Origin: Marvinbryantia formatexigens
GTDB taxonomy: Bacteria; Bacillota; Clostridia; Oscillospirales; Ruminococcaceae
Direction: 5' to 3'
DNA length: 64,000 nucleotides
Assembly (NCBI GenBank): GCA_021771035.1
Contig: JAETPU010000003.1
Location: 62,001 to 126,000, forward strand
Part shown: positions 8,500 through 17,455 of the stretch, piece by piece
Layout: each line of letters opens with the position of its first letter
Numbering within the stretch: position 1 is the stretch's first letter
The notes under the pieces: model-generated
Databases searched by the model: none
The model's input: only the letters and a program-made list of their open reading frames with translations
Told to the model about the DNA's origin: nothing
Program-made: the position numbers and the translations under genes

Positions 8500-10653
8500 C
8501 TATCCGTTTCGCTTTGCATACCAGGCGGCAGGCATCAGCGGATCCTCGTTATAGGCCGCCCCGGAGGTGTCCACCTGCTCAGATTCCCCGTCCCTCACCC
8601 GGCGGGCCACGATGACAAACCGGGAATCCTTGAAGGAGTAGTCACAGGTGGACAGGGTGATGAGCGTATCGGTATTCTGCACATCCACCGTGGTATCGAT
8701 GAGGGAGCGCCGCCGCACCTCATTGACAAACTCCTGGATTTCATCCGGCTCGGTCATATTGACAGTGGAATTGTAATAGAACAGGTCCCCGTCGGCCGGA
8801 TTGGTACTGGTGATAAAGATGGAGATAATCTTATAGGCCCCCTGGCGGTACAGGGTGTCGAACTGCACCACCGGGTGCTGCTGGTAATACTCCAGCTTTT
8901 TATATTGCAGCAGTTCCCCGAACATCTGCCCATCCTTCATATTGTGCCCATACAGGATCATATTGGCGCTGGGCTTTTGCACATCCGTCTCATAGTCCAG
9001 GTAAATACTGCCGTGGCGGTTGGATTTCTGATAAAAGTCCCGCTTGAGATAATAGGTGTTGTCCGTGGTCTGCAATACCGGATATTTCACCCCGGTTCCC
9101 TCGATTTCCAAAAGGCCCTTCACATCCGGATTGATGGCCCGCAGGGCCTCAAAGCTGGGATCGCCGTCCAGCAGGGAGAGCAGTTCATCCACCTGCTGCT
9201 GGTTGGAGAAGGAGTCGTAGTAGTGCCAGGCAATATACCCGGCACTCAGCACAAAGACGATACAGGCCATGGCCAAAACAGCCTTGGCGGAGAATTTTTT
9301 CTTCTTTTTGGTTTGGGACTGCGCCTGTTTGGCCCGGCCCCGGCGCTTCTCCCCGGAATCCGCACAGCCGGCCTCTTCCCCGCGCTCCAGTTCCTCCAGC
9401 TCCTGTTTTCCGGAGCACACCTGGGACAGGGACAGCCCCTGGGAAAGCAGTTCCCGTTCCCCCTCAAGATACCCGTTTAAGAGTTCCAAAACCCTTTGGG
9501 ACATCTTTTTGGAGGAGGAAACCTGCCGTTCAAACAGCGTCTGGCCGTCGGTGAGCATCAGATAGCCTTCCCCGCCGTCCCCATCGGCCCCGATAACGAG
9601 CGCCAGGCGCGCGCCCGTATTGTCCAGGGCGCCCTTGGCAATCAGGGCCCCTGCCAGAGGCGACGTGCCCTGGGTTTTCTTCCACTGCTTCTTTGTGATT
9701 CCATATTCCAGCCCCTGTTCCTGCGTTTGAGGCACAGCGCCGTCCAGAAACACCTTCCCCTTGGGATCCGCCCGGTGCAGCATCCGGTATGCCTGCTCAT
9801 AGGCTCCCGGGGCGCCCGCTCCGCACACCGCGATGGTGAGCCCGGCCTTTTTCAGCCGCAGCATCAGGGCCAGGATGGGATCGGGACGATCCACACCGAA
9901 AATATCGCCGCCCAGCTTTGTGCGCAGCAGATTTACCGTATCGCCCAGGCGGATTTTCGCCATCAGCCGGGAGGTCTGGCGCACCAGAAGATTCAAATTA
10001 CAGTAGCCCGGCTGCTGAGCCACCGTGCAGTCCACATCCTCGCCCAACTCCAGGCTTCCCAGGAGCTGTTCCAGCTTTTGAGGCGCACAGAGCACGTTCA
10101 GGGTGGTTTTTTCCACAAAGCAGCCGCTCAGGCCGCTTAGAAAATCACAGACGCCGTTTTCCCACAGATCCGCTACCTCCCGGGGCGCGTGGGGCAGCAG
10201 CAGAATGGCCTGGCTTCCGGCCTGCAGGGCAATTCCCGGATACAGCCCAATGCGGTTGAGGAACACCTGGGCGTCCTGGGGCACCAGGGCGGCCCTCAGC
10301 TGGTGTTCCGTCATATTGGCCCGGGTTCGGTGCAGGCGCTCCTCTAAATTGTGGAGAACCCGCTCCTCATAGCGCATGGGACGGCCTATGCCCTGGCATA
10401 CTATCTCCAGGGGGTTGTCGTCCTGGGAATCCTGCCCGCCCAGGATCAGTACCAGTTCGGAGCGGCCCAGCGCCTGGGCCAGGGTCTGCTGGAACTGGGC
10501 GCGGCCCCGGCAGATGAAAAGGGAGCCGAACACCTGCACGCCCATCTGCCGCAGGTTCGCCAGCAGCCATTGATAGCTTTCCCTGGGAGCAGCGAAGGAG
10601 CTCTCAGAGGCTTGGTTGGACATAAAGAGAATTTCAGCAGTCAAAAATGGCAT
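8500..10653 (-). CDS. CinA-like domain / transmembrane / class B sortase fusion
   Basis: 717 residues. Residues 5-175 match the MoCF-like N-terminal half of CinA (TAEILFMSNQASES, SELVLILGG, then LPHAPREV); 240-400 match the CinA amidase half, but its ESCTGG serine motif is replaced by CGAGAPGA, so NMN deamidase activity is doubtful. A lysine-rich linker (~436-455) leads to one membrane helix (~457-477) and then a class B sortase with the catalytic set His570 (LYGHNMKDG), Cys670 (TLITLSTCDYSF) and Arg678. Topology would place the CinA part in the cytosol and the transpeptidase outside. The start at 10653 is supported by CinA homology beginning at residue 5, with GGGGG directly before it. No sorting-signal substrate is encoded nearby. 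This architecture is unusual. Confidence 0.9.
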   Translation of the reverse strand: MPFLTAEILFMSNQASESSFAAPRESYQWLLANLRQMGVQVFGSLFICRGRAQFQQTLAQALGRSELVLILGGQDSQDDNPLEIVCQGIGRPMRYEERVLHNLEERLHRTRANMTEHQLRAALVPQDAQVFLNRIGLYPGIALQAGSQAILLLPHAPREVADLWENGVCDFLSGLSGCFVEKTTLNVLCAPQKLEQLLGSLELGEDVDCTVAQQPGYCNLNLLVRQTSRLMAKIRLGDTVNLLRTKLGGDIFGVDRPDPILALMLRLKKAGLTIAVCGAGAPGAYEQAYRMLHRADPKGKVFLDGAVPQTQEQGLEYGITKKQWKKTQGTSPLAGALIAKGALDNTGARLALVIGADGDGGEGYLMLTDGQTLFERQVSSSKKMSQRVLELLNGYLEGERELLSQGLSLSQVCSGKQELEELERGEEAGCADSGEKRRGRAKQAQSQTKKKKKFSAKAVLAMACIVFVLSAGYIAWHYYDSFSNQQQVDELLSLLDGDPSFEALRAINPDVKGLLEIEGTGVKYPVLQTTDNTYYLKRDFYQKSNRHGSIYLDYETDVQKPSANMILYGHNMKDGQMFGELLQYKKLEYYQQHPVVQFDTLYRQGAYKIISIFITSTNPADGDLFYYNSTVNMTEPDEIQEFVNEVRRRSLIDTTVDVQNTDTLITLSTCDYSFKDSRFVIVARRVRDGESEQVDTSGAAYNEDPLMPAAWYAKRNG

Positions 10654-10743
10654 CCCCCTTTTTTTCTAACATGGATTCGACGGCCGCGGCCCAACGGGAA
10701 CCACAGGCGTCCCGAAACGGGCGCAGGCCCGGGCGGGCCCCGA

Positions 10744-11943
10744 CTATTCTAACGGCGCACCCGAGACATACTCTCCAAAAATGCTCTTGTATTCCAAGGA
10801 CGCCATGGCCTCCTCCAGAAGCGCCTGCTCGTCCAGGGCCTGCTCCGCCTTCTCCAGCAGCTCCAGCGTGGGGCGGGTCCGGGGATGCCGGGGGGTGAAC
10901 ACGGTGCAGCAGTCCTCATAGGGCAGGATGGAGGTCTCAAAGGTATCGATTTTACGGGCGATTTCCACGATTTCCGTCTTATCCATGCCGATGACCGGGC
11001 GGAACACCGGCATATGGCATACCGCGTCCGTACAGGCAATGGCCTGCATGGTCTGGCTGGCCACCTGGGCCACGCTTTCCCCGGTGATGAGCGCGCCGCA
11101 GCCGTTATCCTCTGCGATGCGCTGGGCCAGCTTCATCATATACCGGCGCATAATCACGGTAAAGAGCTCCTCCGGGCACTTGTCCCGGATTTCCTCCTGG
11201 ATATGGGTGAAGGGCACCACCACAAAGCGGATGCGCCCCGAATATTCGCTGACCTTTTCCAGGAGCTGCTCCACCTTCAGCAGTGCGCGCTCGCTGGTGT
11301 AGGGCGGGCTGACAAAGTGGATTGCCGTCAGTTCGATTCCCCGTTTGGCCATCATGTACCCGGCGACCGGGGAATCGATTCCGCCGGAAATCAGCAGGGC
11401 TCCCCGTCCGCTGGAGCCTACCGGCAGCCCGCCCGCGCCTGCAAGCTGGCCCGCATGGAGATAGGCGGCAAAGTCCCGGATTTCCACATATACCACCACA
11501 TCCGGCCGGACTACATCGACCCGCAGATGGGGGAACTGCTCCAGCAGGTGCCCGCCCAGCTCCCGGCAGATCTCCGGGGATTTCATGGGAAAGCTCTTAT
11601 CCGAGCGCTTGGCCTCCACCTTGAAGGTACGCGCTCCCTCCAGCACCTCGCGCAGATAGGGCGCCGACTTCTCCCGGATATCCTCATAGTCCTTTTCCAC
11701 CACGCAGGCCCGGCTGAGCCCCACGATGCCGAACACTTTGCCAAGGCGCCTGACAGCCTCATCCAGGTCGATATCCTCCTCCAGGGGCTCGGCATAGATG
11801 GTGGACTGGGCCTTGGAGAACCGGAAATTCCCCAGGCTTTTCAGCCTGCGCTTGGCATTTTTGATGAGAATCGCCTCAAAGGAGCTGCGGTTTTGGCCCT
11901 TCAGGGCAATTTCCCCGTTCTTAATTAAAATGATCTCTTTCAT
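10744..11943 (-). CDS. thiI: tRNA 4-thiouridine synthase ThiI
   Basis: A 399-residue protein that adenylates U8 of tRNA and transfers sulfur to form 4-thiouridine; it may also feed thiazole synthesis. Order: N-terminal ferredoxin-like domain (MKEIILIKNGEIALKG), THUMP domain (~60-165), then a PP-loop ATP pyrophosphatase with SGGIDSP at 186-192 and the conserved ACTDAVCH cysteine region. The C-terminal rhodanese domain of the E. coli enzyme is absent, as is usual in Firmicutes, where a dedicated NifS-type desulfurase delivers sulfur; that gene lies immediately upstream. The ATG at 11943 begins the family homology. Confidence 0.95.
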   Translation of the reverse strand: MKEIILIKNGEIALKGQNRSSFEAILIKNAKRRLKSLGNFRFSKAQSTIYAEPLEEDIDLDEAVRRLGKVFGIVGLSRACVVEKDYEDIREKSAPYLREVLEGARTFKVEAKRSDKSFPMKSPEICRELGGHLLEQFPHLRVDVVRPDVVVYVEIRDFAAYLHAGQLAGAGGLPVGSSGRGALLISGGIDSPVAGYMMAKRGIELTAIHFVSPPYTSERALLKVEQLLEKVSEYSGRIRFVVVPFTHIQEEIRDKCPEELFTVIMRRYMMKLAQRIAEDNGCGALITGESVAQVASQTMQAIACTDAVCHMPVFRPVIGMDKTEIVEIARKIDTFETSILPYEDCCTVFTPRHPRTRPTLELLEKAEQALDEQALLEEAMASLEYKSIFGEYVSGAPLE

Positions 11944-12181
11944 GAAAGCAACTCTTTCCTTTCTATCAATACGCCCCGCACACACAGGGCCAATCCCAGC
12001 CGTACAGCGGCGCGCAAAGCCTTGGTGGAGCCCAGGCACCCGATACGGGCTGTCCGGGCAGGCACAAGCATCCCGCCCAAACCCGGCGGCAGCCAACATA
12101 CGCGGTTCCCCCGGGAGCGTTCCCGCTAATCTGCGGGATCCTTGTCCTTGGCAGCAGTCCCCCGGGAGCCGGGGGCTGACG

Positions 12182-13348
12182 TTATGCCCGCCTGTTGGGC
12201 AGGCCCCGGCGTGTGGTCCTGGCCAGGGTTTCCCCGGCCTCCCTTACACCCTCCGCCAGGGCTTGGATATCCTTTCGTGTATTCTGCGGGGAGAAGCTCA
12301 CCCGGATAGCGGAATCGATGCGCCCCTGGGGCAGCTTCATGGATTCCAGCACCCGGCTTTTCTGGCCCTTGGCACAGGCGGAGCCGCTGGAAACATAGAT
12401 TTCCCGCGCCTCCAAAAAGTGCAGCATGGTCTCGGAGCGCACCCCCGGCAGGGAGAAGTTGAGCACATAGTGCAGGCTGTCCTCCACGGGGGAGTTGAAC
12501 ACCACTCCCGGGATGTCTGCCAGCTGCTCGACGCAGGCGCTGTATAACGCCTGCACTGTCTGGGTGTGCCGGGCCATCTCCTGACGGCACAGGCGGCTTG
12601 CCAGGCCCAGCCCGGCGATGAGCGGCGCGGACTCTGTGCCCGGGCGCAGCTTTCCCTGCTGTTCTCCGCCGAAGAACAGGGGCGCCAGGCGCACGCCCCG
12701 GCGTACATACAGGGCGCCCACACCCTTGGGCGCATAAATTTTGTGCCCGGAGAGCGTGAGCAGATCCACTCCCAATTTGGCGACGGAAACCGGCATCTTG
12801 CCAAAGGCCTGCACCGCGTCCGTGTGGATGATGAGCTTGGGGTTTTTCCGGCGCGCCAGCGTACTAATCCGGCCCAAAGGCGCGATAGTGCCCACCTCGT
12901 TATTTACCAGCATCACGCTCAGGAGCACGGTATCCTCGTCCACCGCATCCGCGACAGCCTGGGCGTCCAGCTTTCCCTGGGAATCCGGGGGCACAAATAC
13001 CACCTGCCAGCCCCGCCTTTCCAGCTCCTTGGCGCTCTCATACACCGAGGAGTGCTCAAAGGCTGTGGTGACTATCTTTCTCCCGCCCCGGGGATAGGCC
13101 CCAGGAATTCCAAAGAGCGCCAGGTTATTGGCCTCCGTTCCCCCGGAGGTGAAAAAAATCTCCTGCTCCTGGGCGCCCAGGGCCGCCGCAAGCTCCCGGC
13201 GGGCCCCCCGCAGCTCAAGTTCCGCCTGCAGGCCCTTGTGGTGCAGGGAGGACGGGTTCCCATAGCATTGGGTCATCATCTCCAGCACCTTCTGGGCCAC
13301 CCTGCCGTCACACCGGGTGGTGGCGCTGTTATCCAAATATACGTCCAA
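12182..13348 (-). CDS. Cysteine desulfurase (NifS/IscS-type) partner of ThiI
   Basis: A 388-residue PLP enzyme that takes sulfur from cysteine as a persulfide. The PLP lysine is in TLSGHKIYAPKG (Lys203) and the mobile-loop cysteine in VSSGSACAKGQKS (Cys325). The start is a TTG (reads as LDVYLDNSATT), with GGGGGA about 7 bases upstream; the YLDNSATT motif normally begins this family. It lies 238 bp upstream of thiI on the same strand, so it probably supplies ThiI, as the NifZ-type desulfurases do in Bacillus. No IscU or SufU gene is nearby. Confidence 0.93.
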   Translation of the reverse strand: MDVYLDNSATTRCDGRVAQKVLEMMTQCYGNPSSLHHKGLQAELELRGARRELAAALGAQEQEIFFTSGGTEANNLALFGIPGAYPRGGRKIVTTAFEHSSVYESAKELERRGWQVVFVPPDSQGKLDAQAVADAVDEDTVLLSVMLVNNEVGTIAPLGRISTLARRKNPKLIIHTDAVQAFGKMPVSVAKLGVDLLTLSGHKIYAPKGVGALYVRRGVRLAPLFFGGEQQGKLRPGTESAPLIAGLGLASRLCRQEMARHTQTVQALYSACVEQLADIPGVVFNSPVEDSLHYVLNFSLPGVRSETMLHFLEAREIYVSSGSACAKGQKSRVLESMKLPQGRIDSAIRVSFSPQNTRKDIQALAEGVREAGETLARTTRRGLPNRRA

Positions 13349-13814
13349 ACTGGTTCCCCCAATTAATTTTTATTTCTGCCAGGATGCCTGGAACGGCACG
13401 GTAAACGCCCGCCGGATGCGGCCCGCAGCAGCTTTTGCGAATTGAGCTTTTGGCCCAATGCTGGCCTTAGCAAGCGTGTCCCTTCCAGGGCAAACCCAAC
13501 CGCCGGCACACGGCATCGAGGATGTGAAAGGCAGCGAGCCCCCTACCTGCCGCGGCTTGCCCTGCCCTCCCGGAAAACCCCGCAGCAAAAATGCATCGTT
13601 CCCCAGCGCAGGGGTTCAGAAATGTCCCCGCACCCAACAGGGCTGTGGCGCAAAAGAGGAGACTGAACGCCCGCCCGCCAATCCGGCGGCCGCAGTCCCC
13701 GGGAGGGGCCGGCGTTTGGCGTCAATGCATGATATAATTTCAATTATAGACGATTCCCCTCTAAGATTCAATTGGAAAGTGCCGGTACTGCGGCATAAAA
13801 CGGTGTTTCTCTCA
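13349..13814. other. Divergent intergenic region without a gene
   Basis: Upstream of both the desulfurase (leftward) and hflX (rightward). No frame has convincing coding features. The right part becomes AT-rich toward the hflX promoter. Confidence 0.4.
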
Positions 13815-13843
13815 TTGACAAACCCGCTTTGCACCGCTATTCT
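13815..13843 (+). promoter_or_regulatory. SigA promoter of hflX
   Basis: TTGACA (13815-13820), 17 bp spacer, TATTCT (13838-13843). A leader of about 58 nt follows before the TTG start codon. Confidence 0.7.
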
Positions 13844-13907
13844 TATACTCACAGTCTCAAGTTACTCAAGTGATAGGAAACCTCTCATATTATAAGGAGG
13901 AAATTCT

Positions 13908-15152
13908 TTGCAGTACTATGAAAATTCACAGGCTCCCCAGCGGGCCGTCCTTGTGGCGGTTGACACCGGAGCGTATGACGTTGAACAGTCCCTGGACGAA
14001 TTGGAGGAGCTGGCCCGTACCGCCGGCGCCCAGGTAATCGCCCGGGTATCCCAGGCGCGGCCCGCACCGGATCCCGCCACCTGCATCGGCTCGGGACGCC
14101 TGAAGGAGGTCTCCCAGCTGGTGAAAACCCAGGAGTGCGACCTTATCATCTTCGACGAGGATCTCACCGCCAGCCAGATGCGCAACATCGAATCCGCAGC
14201 AGGCGTGGCTGTGGTGGACCGCACCACCCTGATTCTGGATATCTTTGCCCAGCGCGCCTTATCCCGGGAGGGAAAGCTCCAGGTGGAACTGGCGCAGCAG
14301 AAGTACCGTCTTCCCCGCCTGATGGGGCTTGGCGCCAGCCTTTCCCGCCTGGGCGGCGGAATTGGCACCCGGGGCCCCGGCGAAACCCAGCTGGAAACCG
14401 ACCGCCGCCATATCCGCAGGCGTATCGCGGCTTTGCAGGAACAGCTGCGGGAGCTGGAACGCCGCCGCCAGCAGACCAGAGCCCACAGAAAAAAGAGCGG
14501 GGCTCCCTGCGTGGCCATTGTGGGATACACCAATGTGGGGAAATCCACTCTGCTCAATACCCTGACCGGCGCCGGTGTGCTCAGCGAGGACAAGCTGTTT
14601 GCCACCCTTGACCCCACCGCCCGGGCCCTGAGGCTGCCGGACGGGCGCCAGGCCATCCTGATCGACACCGTCGGGCTTATCCGCCGGCTGCCCCACCACC
14701 TGGTGGAGGCCTTCCATTCCACTTTGGAGGAAGCCGCCCAGGCCGATCTGATTTTAAATGTGTGTGACGGCTCGTCTGCGGACGCCCCGGCGCAGATTGC
14801 GGTCACCCGCCAGCTGCTGGGGGAGCTGGGCGCCCAGGACATCCCCATCCTGACCGTATTCAACAAAGCCGACCGGCTGGACATCGTGCCGGAATCCGGC
14901 CGGGAGGGCGTATGGATAAGCGCGAAAAACGCCTGGGGACTGGATAAGCTGCTGGACGCTATCTCCCAAAGCCTTCCCGACTCCCAGTGTCGCTGCCGGC
15001 TGCTGGTGCCCTATGACAGGGCCGGCGTGCTGGCAACCCTGAGACAGGACGGGCAGGTGTTCCAGGAGGAGTACGTGCCCGAGGGCATCTCCATCGACAT
15101 CCTGTTTGAGAAAAAGTTTTTGCATCTGGTGGAGGAATTCGTCCAGCTGTAA
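13908..15152 (+). CDS. hflX: GTPase HflX
   Basis: A 414-residue ribosome-associated GTPase that splits or rescues stalled 70S ribosomes, typically in stress. Domains: N-terminal HflX domain (~1-180) with the glycine-rich LGGGIGTRGPGETQLE region, a coiled coil rich in Arg/Gln (~165-195), then a TRAFAC G domain with G1 GYTNVGKST (206-213), G3 DTVGLI and G4 NKAD. It starts at a TTG 7 bases after AAGGAGG; no ATG fits. A C-terminal extension after the G domain is present, as in clostridial orthologues. Confidence 0.96.
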   Translation: MQYYENSQAPQRAVLVAVDTGAYDVEQSLDELEELARTAGAQVIARVSQARPAPDPATCIGSGRLKEVSQLVKTQECDLIIFDEDLTASQMRNIESAAGVAVVDRTTLILDIFAQRALSREGKLQVELAQQKYRLPRLMGLGASLSRLGGGIGTRGPGETQLETDRRHIRRRIAALQEQLRELERRRQQTRAHRKKSGAPCVAIVGYTNVGKSTLLNTLTGAGVLSEDKLFATLDPTARALRLPDGRQAILIDTVGLIRRLPHHLVEAFHSTLEEAAQADLILNVCDGSSADAPAQIAVTRQLLGELGAQDIPILTVFNKADRLDIVPESGREGVWISAKNAWGLDKLLDAISQSLPDSQCRCRLLVPYDRAGVLATLRQDGQVFQEEYVPEGISIDILFEKKFLHLVEEFVQL

Positions 15153-15262
15153 TTGTACCGGGGGCATTCCCCTGTGACATCTCCCTTTTCTTGTTTCATT
15201 TGGTTCGATCCGGACAGCCCGGCGCATCCGCCGGCCGCCGGCTTTCAGAAAGGACGGTTTCT

Positions 15263-15541
15263 ATGGAATTTCAAATTGAGCCCAACCGCATCTACAGCTG
15301 CGACAGCCAGGGAACGCTTCTGGCTGAGATTACCTTCCCCACCCTGCGCGAAGGGGTTGTGACTATTAACCACACCTTCGTGGATGCCTCCCTGCGGGGC
15401 CAGGGCGTGGCTTCCAAGCTGATGCGCGCCGCCATGGAGGAAATCTCCCGCCGGGGGCTCTTAGTGGTTCCCACCTGTTCTTATGCCGTATCGTGGCTGC
15501 AAAAGCACCCCGAATACGCGGACATTTTGGCACAGGATTAA
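15263..15541 (+). CDS. Small GNAT-family N-acetyltransferase
   Basis: 92 residues of the compact single-domain GNAT type (YidJ/NATD1-like). The acetyl-CoA pyrophosphate loop reads SLRGQGVASKLM and the last strand carries VPTCSYAVSWLQKHPEY, a typical ending of this family. Start: ATG with AGAAAGGA upstream; an upstream frame has no site. Acceptor substrate unknown. It follows hflX by about 110 bp and is closed by a terminator. Confidence 0.9.
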   Translation: MEFQIEPNRIYSCDSQGTLLAEITFPTLREGVVTINHTFVDASLRGQGVASKLMRAAMEEISRRGLLVVPTCSYAVSWLQKHPEYADILAQD

Positions 15542-15646
15542 CGCCGGGCGGATGTTGAGGAGGCACAGGGGCCCTGTTTAGTAGCCCAATCCCCCTACTG
15601 TGGCCGGTTCCGCCGGAGTTTTCAACAAACTAAAAAGAAAATGTGG

Positions 15647-15679
15647 AAAACCCGGAAGCCGCGTGTTTCCGGGTTTTTC
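15647..15679 (+). terminator. Terminator after the GNAT gene
   Basis: AAAACCCGGAA pairs with TTCCGGGTTTT across a short loop, ending in T5. It marks the left limit before the repeat array. Confidence 0.8.
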
Positions 15680-15699
15680 GCAGTACATCGAGTTTTTCA

Positions 15700-17060
15700 G
15701 TCTCCACGAATTGAGTATGCAAGACTACTCAGGGGGAGATATCCAAGAAGAGGAACGCCTCTTGGGCGGCTCTTTCGCCCTTTTCTGGCCGTGCAGGCCA
15801 CAATTTGGAACTTGCTGCGGAAGTTTTGAACTTGTTTCAAAACTCACGGAGGTGCTGTGGGATTACCATTTCGGTAGAGCTCAGAGCACCTCCCGGCATT
15901 GAGCGGGCTGGGGGAGGAAAACTAAAAAGTGTAGTTCTTCTTTATTTGCATAAAAACAGAGTAATTGCACCCATGAAAACTGCCATCCAATTCCCTCCCC
16001 CAATCCCCTGCCGGGGGCGGTACTTTCCCGTGGGGGAAAAGTACCCAAAGGCCACAAAGTAGGGGGCCAGCCCCCTACTTTGATGAACCCCCGGGTTACG
16101 CTAGTAATCTGATAGCCAGAACTTCAATTGACTACGGAAGTTTTGGCTTATCCAAAACTTCAAAGGGACACTGAAGGACTAAGACTAGAATTAAACTACG
16201 AGTGTCCCGGTGCCCCTAGCTTTGAGTTTACCCCGCTGTTATGGTAGTAACTTGATAGACGGAAACAAAAACTATACTCGCATCAGCGGCATTAGAAAGC
16301 GAAGAGAGCTTGCGATTCTTCGTTTTCTACCAGCCTTCACTGATTGAGTGTGCAAAACTGCCCTAAGGGGGAGATATCCAAGAGGGGGAACGCCTCTTGG
16401 ACGAATCTTTGCCTACTTTCTGTTCGGCAGAAAGTAGGTGCCCCCGCGGCATGAGCGGTTTGGGCGGGAAATTGGACGATAATCTTTTTTGGGAGGTAAA
16501 ACTGCTGTTTTGTAACAATGGATTTCTTCAATTTCCGAAAATGGGATAGAAAAGTATCTTTCACCCATGTACATTGTCATCCAATCCCCTCCCAAAGCTC
16601 CTGCCGCCGGGATGTGGGGAGTTCATTCTTGGCCTAGTAGTACGGCATCCCTTATGAGAATTGAAACAAGTTTCAATTCTCCGTAGTTATTACTAGCAGA
16701 AAAGTGCGCAAAGACTACAAAGCAAGTCTGAAGATTTGTTTGAATCTGCGGAAGTTTTGGGCTTGTCCCGAAGCTTCAAAGGGATGCCGGGATGCGCTAA
16801 GCCCTTTCTTATCTGAGTCATACAGCATCCCTAATGAGAATTGAAACAGGTTTCAATTCTCCGTAGTCGATACAAAACTGGGGGGCTAGGCGGAGAATAA
16901 AACTGAACGCGTCCCGGTGCCATTTGGTATACAGGAAAACAACGGAGTTTTGAACTTGTTTCAAAACTCATGGAGGTGCTGTACAACTAAGCGTTCAATG
17001 GACTGGGTGCACCTCCGGTGAACCCCCTGGGTTACGAAAGTAATTTATAGACAGAGCTTG
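15700..17060. repeat. Mosaic hairpin-repeat array A (upstream of rplJ)
   Basis: No coding content. A chain of imperfect repeat modules that recur in arrays B (18500-20040) and C (27500-28010). Visible hairpins: CCAAGAAG/CCTCTTGG (15743-15765); TGGCC-GTGCA-GGCCA; AGTTTTGAA-CTTG stem (15822-15845) followed by GGAGGTGCT/AGCACCTCC (15848-15893); GTACTTTCCC stem (16020-16043); AAAGTAGGGGG stem (16056-16081); GAAGTTTTGG-CTTA stem (16137-16161) followed by GGGACACT/AGTGTCCC (16165-16208); CCAAGAGG stem (16379-16400); CTACTTTCTG stem (16413-16437); GAGAATTGAAAC stems (16656-16681 and 16836-16861); GAGTTTTGAA stem (16945-16969) then GGAGGTGC/GCACCTCC (to 17016). Arms differ between copies but stay complementary. 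The right end abuts a truncated XRE gene. Confidence 0.8.
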
Positions 17061-17061
17061 A

Positions 17062-17154
17062 ACTGAAAACGGCAGTCGGTTCGTTACGGACATTGAACTC
17101 AAGGCAATCGCAAAGGTTCTCAATGTCTCATATCAAGAGTTATTGGGGGATTAA
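17062..17154 (+). pseudogene. 3' fragment of an XRE-family regulator gene
   Basis: An in-frame stretch immediately after array A ends with RFVTDIELKAIAKVLNVS then YQELLGD and a TAA. This is the standard C-terminal end of Cro/CI-type HTH proteins (the segment after the IENG motif, here TENGSR). Everything upstream, including the HTH itself and any start codon, is missing and replaced by repeat sequence; an in-frame TGA lies directly before it. I infer that the array inserted into, or recombined away, the 5' part of the gene. Confidence 0.6.
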
Positions 17155-17260
17155 AACCAGATCTGCAACAGCCATGACTCTCACAAAGGAGTTCCAGAGT
17201 GATTTCAGTGGGAAGGCGATAAGATTCTGTAATAATCCCAAAGAAAATGGGACAATCCTC

Positions 17261-17289
17261 TTGACTTTTGGCTTAACAGTCCTTATAAT
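17261..17289 (+). promoter_or_regulatory. SigA promoter of rplJL
   Basis: TTGACT (17261-17266), 17 bp, TATAAT (17284-17289). The expected transcription start is near 17296, leaving a 160 nt leader before rplJ. This is one of the best promoter matches in the window. Confidence 0.85.
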
Positions 17290-17295
17290 AATAAA

Positions 17296-17446
17296 TGCTG
17301 TTATTTCTTAAGACAGCAGGTGCATTGCATAAAGGGGTTTTACCCGCCTGCCGAGGAAAGACGACCGACTCAATAGAATTGGTTTGCTCTTCCCAAGGCA
17401 ATTTGGGAAGAGCTTTTTTATTGAATACACGAAAACTATCAGGAGG
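17296..17446 (+). promoter_or_regulatory. Ribosomal protein L10 leader
   Basis: The transcribed leader has a GCAGG...CCTGC-closed structure around ATTGCATAAAGGGGTTTTACCC, a GAGGAAAG bulge-like segment, and then an attenuator hairpin. This position and layout match the known Firmicute L10-leader, where free L10(L12)4 binds the leader and promotes termination. The assignment rests on location and architecture; a covariance-model search was not possible. Confidence 0.7.
17386..17419 (+). terminator. Attenuator hairpin in the L10 leader
   Basis: GCTCTTCCCAA pairs with TTGGGAAGAGC across a few bases and is followed by T6, only ~37 bp before the rplJ start. A terminator between promoter and first gene implies conditional read-through. 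Confidence 0.8.
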
Positions 17447-17455
17447 TGAACGAAT

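Noticed and set aside
15700-17060. Arrays A-C considered as a CRISPR array
   Set aside because: Repeat lengths, spacing and arrangement vary, modules are palindromic, and no cas genes are present.
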